Positions 59,151 through 64,000 of a stretch of DNA of 64,000 nt are shown in pieces. Under the pieces are notes generated by a model. The model did not search any database, was not told the DNA's origin, and saw nothing but the letters and a program-made list of their open reading frames with translations. The position numbers and the translations under genes are program-made. Where the stretch lies: the NCBI RefSeq assembly GCF_000264905.1, contig NW_006763135.1:717170-781169 (forward strand), given 5' to 3'. Source of the stretch: Stereum hirsutum FP-91666 SS1. Taxonomy: Eukaryota; Basidiomycota; Agaricomycetes; Russulales; Stereaceae. Every line of letters begins with the position of its first letter. Position 1 is the stretch's first letter.

Positions 59151-59674
59151 ATAGATGATCTTGAACGTTAGCCTACGTATCGCGAGAGCATGTAGCACAG
59201 TGTATAGTGACTAGATGTCATTGATCGTCCATCAAAGTAAACTGCTGTCCATGCCTATAATGACGACCGCCTGGCTGTACTCTCAGCATGGCCGCACAGC
59301 AACGACACAGCAAGTTTGACCAAATAAGCCCAAACAATGACGGGCCAGGTTTGGGCAGGCACTTTCGTATCCCGGATGCATTTACATACAAAGAGGGCCA
59401 ATTACGACCGAGTGCAAAAGAAGATATATGCTGTCTCTGTAAGTTGTACCATGGCCTGGGCACACACGCCAATTACCCTAGTCAACTGCCACTCTAACAA
59501 GCTCTTGGCCCACCTTGCTCTCGGTCGTTATTGACAGACTCGGATTCAGACCTCACCTTCACTCAGGCTGACTTACACCGACACCTCTGTGACCTCCGCT
59601 GGATATATTCATCTGGTCATTCAACTCGAAGTCAACGGCAACAGCGTAGCATCTCTGTAGTACTTGACACGACG
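59151..59674. other. Intergenic region between paralogs 2 and 3
   Basis: Only about 520 bp separates the two head-to-tail paralogs; it should hold the terminator of one and the promoter of the other. No other feature recognised. Confidence 0.4.
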
Positions 59675-62140
59675 ATGAGCTCTCGAGGGACCTGTGCAAA
59701 CTGCCGAACTAAAAAGATTGTTGCGTGGTTCCATCTTCTACCTGACACTTGTGATTGGTTTGACACTATGATTCATATTTATAGCGTTGCGACGGGAAAA
59801 CGCCAGAGTGTGGGCAGTGTGCACGACGAAGGTTTTCTGGTGGTCCTCCTTGTGAATATATTGGGACCCAACGTGTTCTTGTCGGCCTCTTGCCGAAAGG
59901 CGATGCGTGTATTCCTTGTCGGTGAGTCTTCTGATCGTCGTTCTAATCAATACTCTTCAAAGTTCTGTACTCACGGTGATGCCGTACCCCTCTAGTCGAA
60001 AGAAGAAAGTATGTGGTTGAGCGGATAGTCCCTTTTGAACTATATGAACTCGTACACTGATCATTTCAAGAGATGTAATGGTGGTCGCCCTCACTGCCAG
60101 ACATGTGTCAAGATCAAGAAGCAGTCGCTATGTGTCTACCAGTACGACGATGGTTCTTCAGACCCAGAGCTCAATGATACAGCGCCAAGGCCTATTTTAC
60201 CTGCCCCTATCCCCTCGGGGTCGAGTAGTACGCCTGAAGAAGGAAAGTGGAACGGCTCTATCATGTTGAGTCGTATACGCAAGTTTGACTTATAGTCGGC
60301 TACAGGGTCCCGAAGACAATCTACGCCTCTCACAGAACAGTCCAGTGGCGTAGGCAGCTCAAGCTGTGACGTATTAATTGTCGAACATCCTCCCTTGTCG
60401 TTACCTCCACATCATGTATCTCAACCACATTCTCCCCCAAACTCCGATATGTCGTCTAATCAAGGCGCTGCTACTTCGGGATCGTCATGGCTGGGTCCAT
60501 CCCTACCGGTTGAGGAATCTATCCTGGGTCCTCTCGAACCAGTGGATGCATCACCTAAATTACCAGATCTAATGCAAGACGACCCCGAAAACATGTTTCC
60601 CGGGATTTTACTACAAGCTACTCTACCAGCAGACCTTGCCACGCACTTGTGAGCTCTTACCCCACCCTCTGCCTTCTTATTCTACTTCTCTTACCATTCC
60701 ACGCGTCAACAGACGTGCGGAGTTTCTCACTCGGGGAACCTGCATGGGACTTCGTATGATATCCGAAAAGCTGGACGCCATCGCTCGTGGAGATCTATCT
60801 GGCGCCCTCGTCCATCCCATCTTCATCCACCTTGCACATCTACTAGGGTGCGTCTTCTATATGGACGACCTTAAGCGGCCCGTCACCCCAGAAATCGAGG
60901 CCTCCTACTTCCAGCTCGTCGAAGAGATGCTGTCCACCGTCCCTGTCACCCTCACGCCCGTAGAGCACGTCCAGACCTGCTCACTATTCACCATTTACCT
61001 CTTCTTCAAACAACGATGGAGCGACGCCCAGAGCATGGGACGAAGAGCGAACGACGTTATCCTGCAATGCGACATGCACATCACGCTTTCCGCGTATGAC
61101 GTGGAGGCGATCGCTCTACGGCGTGCACAACGACCGTCACACGGTGCGTATGGGCATTTACAGGCGGTGGACGAGGTAGACGAGGAGAAGTCGGCGCTGT
61201 GTTATGCCCTGTATCTGGATAAGATCGGGCAGATGATGTTTTCGTTGCCACTTTGTCTGCCACCGCATTTGGATGACGAGTTTAGAGCGTTGGCGGTAGG
61301 TCTTCTTTCTTCTTTCTGACACCCTTTACCGTCGTCGAAATAATGGACGATTTGTTACTGATGATGATTGCATGTGATGCAGACCCTTGAACGGTCACCA
61401 GATCCAACGAACACTGTTTTGTCTCGCACGATCAGCGCTTGGCTCTTCCAGGAGACAAGGGCATTTATCACTCAGTGGCGCCTCTACGCCGTTCCCGGTA
61501 CGTGCTTCTGAAAATTGGAGCAACCTATATCTCCTAAAGACTAATACTTCTCCTCTCGTAGAAGACCCTGGCATAGAACCACCCTGGTACGAAACCTACA
61601 CCACCCTCATCCGCAGAACAGAGCAACATATCGGCAGCACGAGACTCACCACGACGAAGTTCGATCTCGTTCTAAACGATCCTATGGGCAAGCTCTCCTG
61701 CAAAACGGATACGATATTGGCGTTGACTGCGCTCGCTAACGTGCATAGCGTTGTGGCGAACGCGCTCGACCATGAGGATTCGCATCATAAAGCTGTGGAT
61801 GCCGTGGTGGAGATCGTTAGTATCTCGGATGGGTTCCGCGGTGAGGATTATAATTCTTTGGATAGCACTTTGATGGTCTGTGCGCTGTTTCTCGCAGTCA
61901 ATGGCGGATCCTATGGACTAATCAAAATGGTTTGTTCTTTCGTGCGACATATAGCTATGCTGGAACGTGGCTCAAGAGATTCTGGAGCAAGAGCGCGTTC
62001 GAGCTACCGTATTCGGCACGGAGTGTTATGGTCATCGGGTCGGGATACATGCAGCGAATCTCTCGTCCCTAGTGAACAGCCTGCGTCGGTGTATGAGAGC
62101 GATGAAGGCGACTCCTCCGTTCGTTTTTGCGGAGCTATAG
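59675..62140 (+). CDS. Fungal transcription factor with two Zn2Cys6 clusters (paralog 3)
   Basis: The start MSSRGTCANCRTKKI is spliced to RCDGKTPECGQCARRRFSGG and PPCEY: zinc cluster 1. KGDACIPCR is spliced to RKKK and RCNGGRPHCQTCVKIKKQSL with CVY: zinc cluster 2. A Ser/Pro-rich linker follows, with PPSLPVEES-type acidic patches. The middle region has RRAEFLTRGTCMGLRMISEK, LDAIARGDLSGALVHPIFIH and LAHLLGCVFYMDDLKRPVTP. Then DPTNTVLSRTISAWLFQETR, YTTLIRRTEQHIGSTRLTTT and FDLVLNDPMGKLSCKTDTI. It ends CWNVAQEILEQERVRATVFG and MRAMKATPPFVFAEL. Cluster 2 is the most basic of the three paralogs. The exon joins between 60295 and 60400 are not fully resolved. Confidence 0.87.
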
Positions 62141-62524
62141 CGTTCTCATCTGTATTTATTTTGGTATGCTTTCGTAGCTTTCGCACTTTTACCGTACACC
62201 AGAATATTTATCGGAGTTTATATGGCCATTGGGTGGAGTAGGACTACGATATGGTACTCACTGATTCGGAGGCGACCACTGGTATGATCCTGACGACTCA
62301 GGGAAGTACGTCGAGTGGACTCGGGGCACATGTCAAACCATCATGTACATTCAGATGATGTTGAAAGGACAAAACCAAGGCCTCAACAGAAACACAAATC
62401 GAGAAAGAAAGTCCAGAACATACAAGTATACAAGCGTCTCCAATTACATCCATCCCGCAAAATTAGCCTAGCCTGCCCTCGCACAAGATCTACCAAGGGC
62501 TGTCATATACAAAACCTTGTCACT
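62141..62524. other. Intergenic region between convergent genes
   Basis: 3' flanks of paralog 3 (+) and DID2 (-). Nothing else recognised. Confidence 0.45.
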
Positions 62525-63394
62525 TTACGTTGCAGGCCTCAAAGCCCTCAATCTCTCTGCCAAATTCCCGTCTTCCTCCAAGACCTTACCTTCCTCCTCC
62601 TTCGACAGATCTGGCACGCCTGCCATATCCTTGCTGGCGAGGTCGTGTGCGAGTTCGATATCTGCCTCCTCTGCTGTCTGACGCATGAGGGCGTCGACCT
62701 GATCTTGAGGAGTTGAAGTGGCCGTCGTGGATGACATGGCGTCTTCCATGTATGAAGTCTGCACGTCGAGGTCTGAGAACTGAGACTCAAATTTGTCCAT
62801 AACAAGGGATATCTATTCTCAAAGTGGTTTATTGATTGACAGCAGATTAGTGGAGCACGCTCAATATGAGAAAACAAAGAACGCACCCGTTCGAGGTTCA
62901 TAGACTCCATAGCCTTATCCATACCCTTCACGACGCTCGTCATATTCCCAGTAACCTGTCGCATAGTGACCGCTGTTTCGACTCTGCTTGCAACAGCGTC
63001 GATGCGAGAGGCGAGACGAAGGAGGTTGAGATATTCAGATTTCTTCCTGATAGCGTTCGAGGCGTATATACGAGCACCGTCGTTGTTCCCCTGCTGAAGC
63101 GCCTGTGTAGGTTCCAACGTCCCGGTCAGATACAGTGGATAACCGTAAGAAAAGGGAGCACGCACCTTCTTTAACCTTGATTTCTCAGAGTTCTCATCCT
63201 TCTGTGCCTTCTTCGCCTGCCGATTGAGGGTCTTCGCGGTGAACTAATATCATGGCACCTTTCATTCAGTCTCAACTGGTCTGCATGCATATCAACCGGA
63301 GTAGCCACCTTCAGTTGAAACAAAGTCTCTGGATGATATCAGCTTCGAGAGGTATACGAAATGATAAATGGGACCCACTCTCTAGGTTGCTCAT
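62525..63394 (-). CDS. DID2: ESCRT-III subunit Did2/CHMP1
   Basis: ESCRT-III component that recruits Vps4 and controls disassembly during multivesicular body formation. Tiny exon 1 (MSNLE plus one base, from 63394) is spliced to KTLFQLK, then FTAKTLNRQAKKAQKDENSE and KSRLKK. The main exons give ALQQGNNDGARIYASNAIRK, KSEYLNLLRLASRIDAVASR and VTGNMTSVVKGMDKAMESMN, then MDKFESQFSDLDVQTSYMED and QDQVDALMRQTAEEADIELA. It ends in the MIM1-type helix with LAERLRALRPAT. The match to CHMP1 is close along the full length of about 205 residues. Its promoter is limited by the hAT element that ends 100 bp upstream. Confidence 0.95.
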
Positions 63395-63493
63395 GATGAC
63401 TGGAGGAGATGCGCAGGTGGACGTTGATAGAGAGATGTATAGGTGGCCCAAAGCGGAAGGCGAGCAGCCCCGCATCCGCCACGCCACGCCACT

Positions 63494-64000
63494 TAGGGCT
63501 TGACAAAATTACTTAAGTTATGTTACGGGCCGGTATTGTAACAAAACCGAATCATGTGGAAATCGAGTACACGGAGCTCGAAATGTATCATATTGTAAGA
63601 TCCGCCCGAATTTAGCATAATCATTTGAAACAAATACTACTCGTAACTATTCGTTCCAAATACCATGTCCGTCAAGATAATCCAACTCTTTTCCGACACC
63701 CTCCTTCAGCAAATCCTTTGAGACAACGGCCTTGGCAGCTGTTTCCGACGCCATGGAAGAGCGCAATTCCGTCATCGTTTGGCGGCAATGCGAGAACAAA
63801 CGCTCAACCGCCACACTAACACCAGGGATCGCCAGAATATCCCGTGCGATGAGCGAGAGAACAGGAAAGTCAACGCTGTGCTTCTGATATCGCCGTCAAT
63901 GCACGCAACATGATTCATAAAACAGAGCTCAGTAGTTACCTTCCACCACTTGAGTACGTCACACCCATCTTCAGCCGGAAATTCTCCACCATAGAATGCA
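63494..64000 (-). mobile_element. End of a hAT-family DNA transposon (runs off the window)
   Basis: The outer end at 63494 reads TAGGGCTTGACAAAATTAC, like hAT terminal inverted repeats (TAGGG/CAGGG...AAA). About 150 bp inside it lies the stop codon of a minus-strand hAT transposase. The other terminus and the target-site duplication are outside the window, so the exact boundary is inferred. Confidence 0.65.
63647..64000 (-). CDS. hAT transposase, C-terminal dimerisation domain (partial)
   Basis: The minus-strand frame enters from the right edge with FPAEDGCDVLKWWK. A short intron (about 63885-63941, with GTAACT donor and TATCAG acceptor) precedes KHSVDFPVLSLIARDILAIP and GVSVAVERLFSHCRQTMTEL. 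This is the hATC signature (D-LKWW...YP.L..-ARD-LAIP-S...ER-FS). It ends LDYLDGHGIWNE with TAG at 63649-63647. SRLFS/ERxFS and the WW motif are intact, so this end is not obviously decayed. The catalytic core is outside the window. Confidence 0.9.

Overview
The window is nuclear DNA of a mushroom-forming basidiomycete (Agaricomycetes). Genes carry many short GT-AG introns of about 50-70 nt. The protein families are fungal: a thaumatin-like 'glycopeptide' secreted protein, LCL2, Zn2Cys6 regulators, a Plavaka-type transposase piece and a hAT transposase. A tRNA-Tyr gene with an intron also marks it as eukaryotic. I recognise about 20 protein genes. Exon joins were made by eye from frame, splice signals and family fit.

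Layout. 0-10 kb: 5' end of a HAD phosphatase (-), an unrecognised multi-exon gene (+), an F-box protein (-), a thaumatin-like secreted protein (-) and a single-exon, Gly/Lys-rich protein with a mitochondrial-type leader (+). 10.5-17.7 kb: a truncated Plavaka-type transposase derivative (-), a tyrosine/serine phosphatase with a small hAT-like MITE in one intron (+), a GH32 beta-fructosidase (+) and an NAD(P)-dependent reductase (-). 18.3-21 kb: ribosomal protein uL1/RPL10A (+), then a diverged tandem array of B-box (TFIIIC-site) motifs ending at tRNA-Tyr(GTA) (-). 21-34 kb, dense housekeeping block: ESCRT-III VPS60/CHMP5 (+), a basic nucleolar-type protein (+), a synaptojanin-like phosphoinositide phosphatase (+), SF3A3 (-) and eIF4A3/FAL1 (+); the last two diverge from a 145-bp promoter. 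34.1-42.8 kb: about 8.7 kb with no gene I can support. 42.8-49.7 kb: SF3B6/p14 (-), a GPI-type PEBP protein (-), LCL2 (-) and an APH-fold protein with altered catalytic residues (+). 50.6-62.1 kb: three paralogous transcription factors, each with two consecutive Zn2Cys6 clusters, surrounding a MetX/CysA-type O-acetyltransferase. 62.5-64 kb: ESCRT-III DID2/CHMP1 (-), then the end of a hAT transposon (-) running off the window.

Functional themes. Three RNA-splicing genes (SF3A3, eIF4A3, SF3B6) and two ESCRT-III genes (VPS60, DID2) lie in one window. Transposon traces of at least three kinds occur: Plavaka, a hAT-like MITE and a hAT element. The most distinctive items are the double-zinc-cluster regulator family, the B-box array beside tRNA-Tyr, and the APH-fold pseudokinase.
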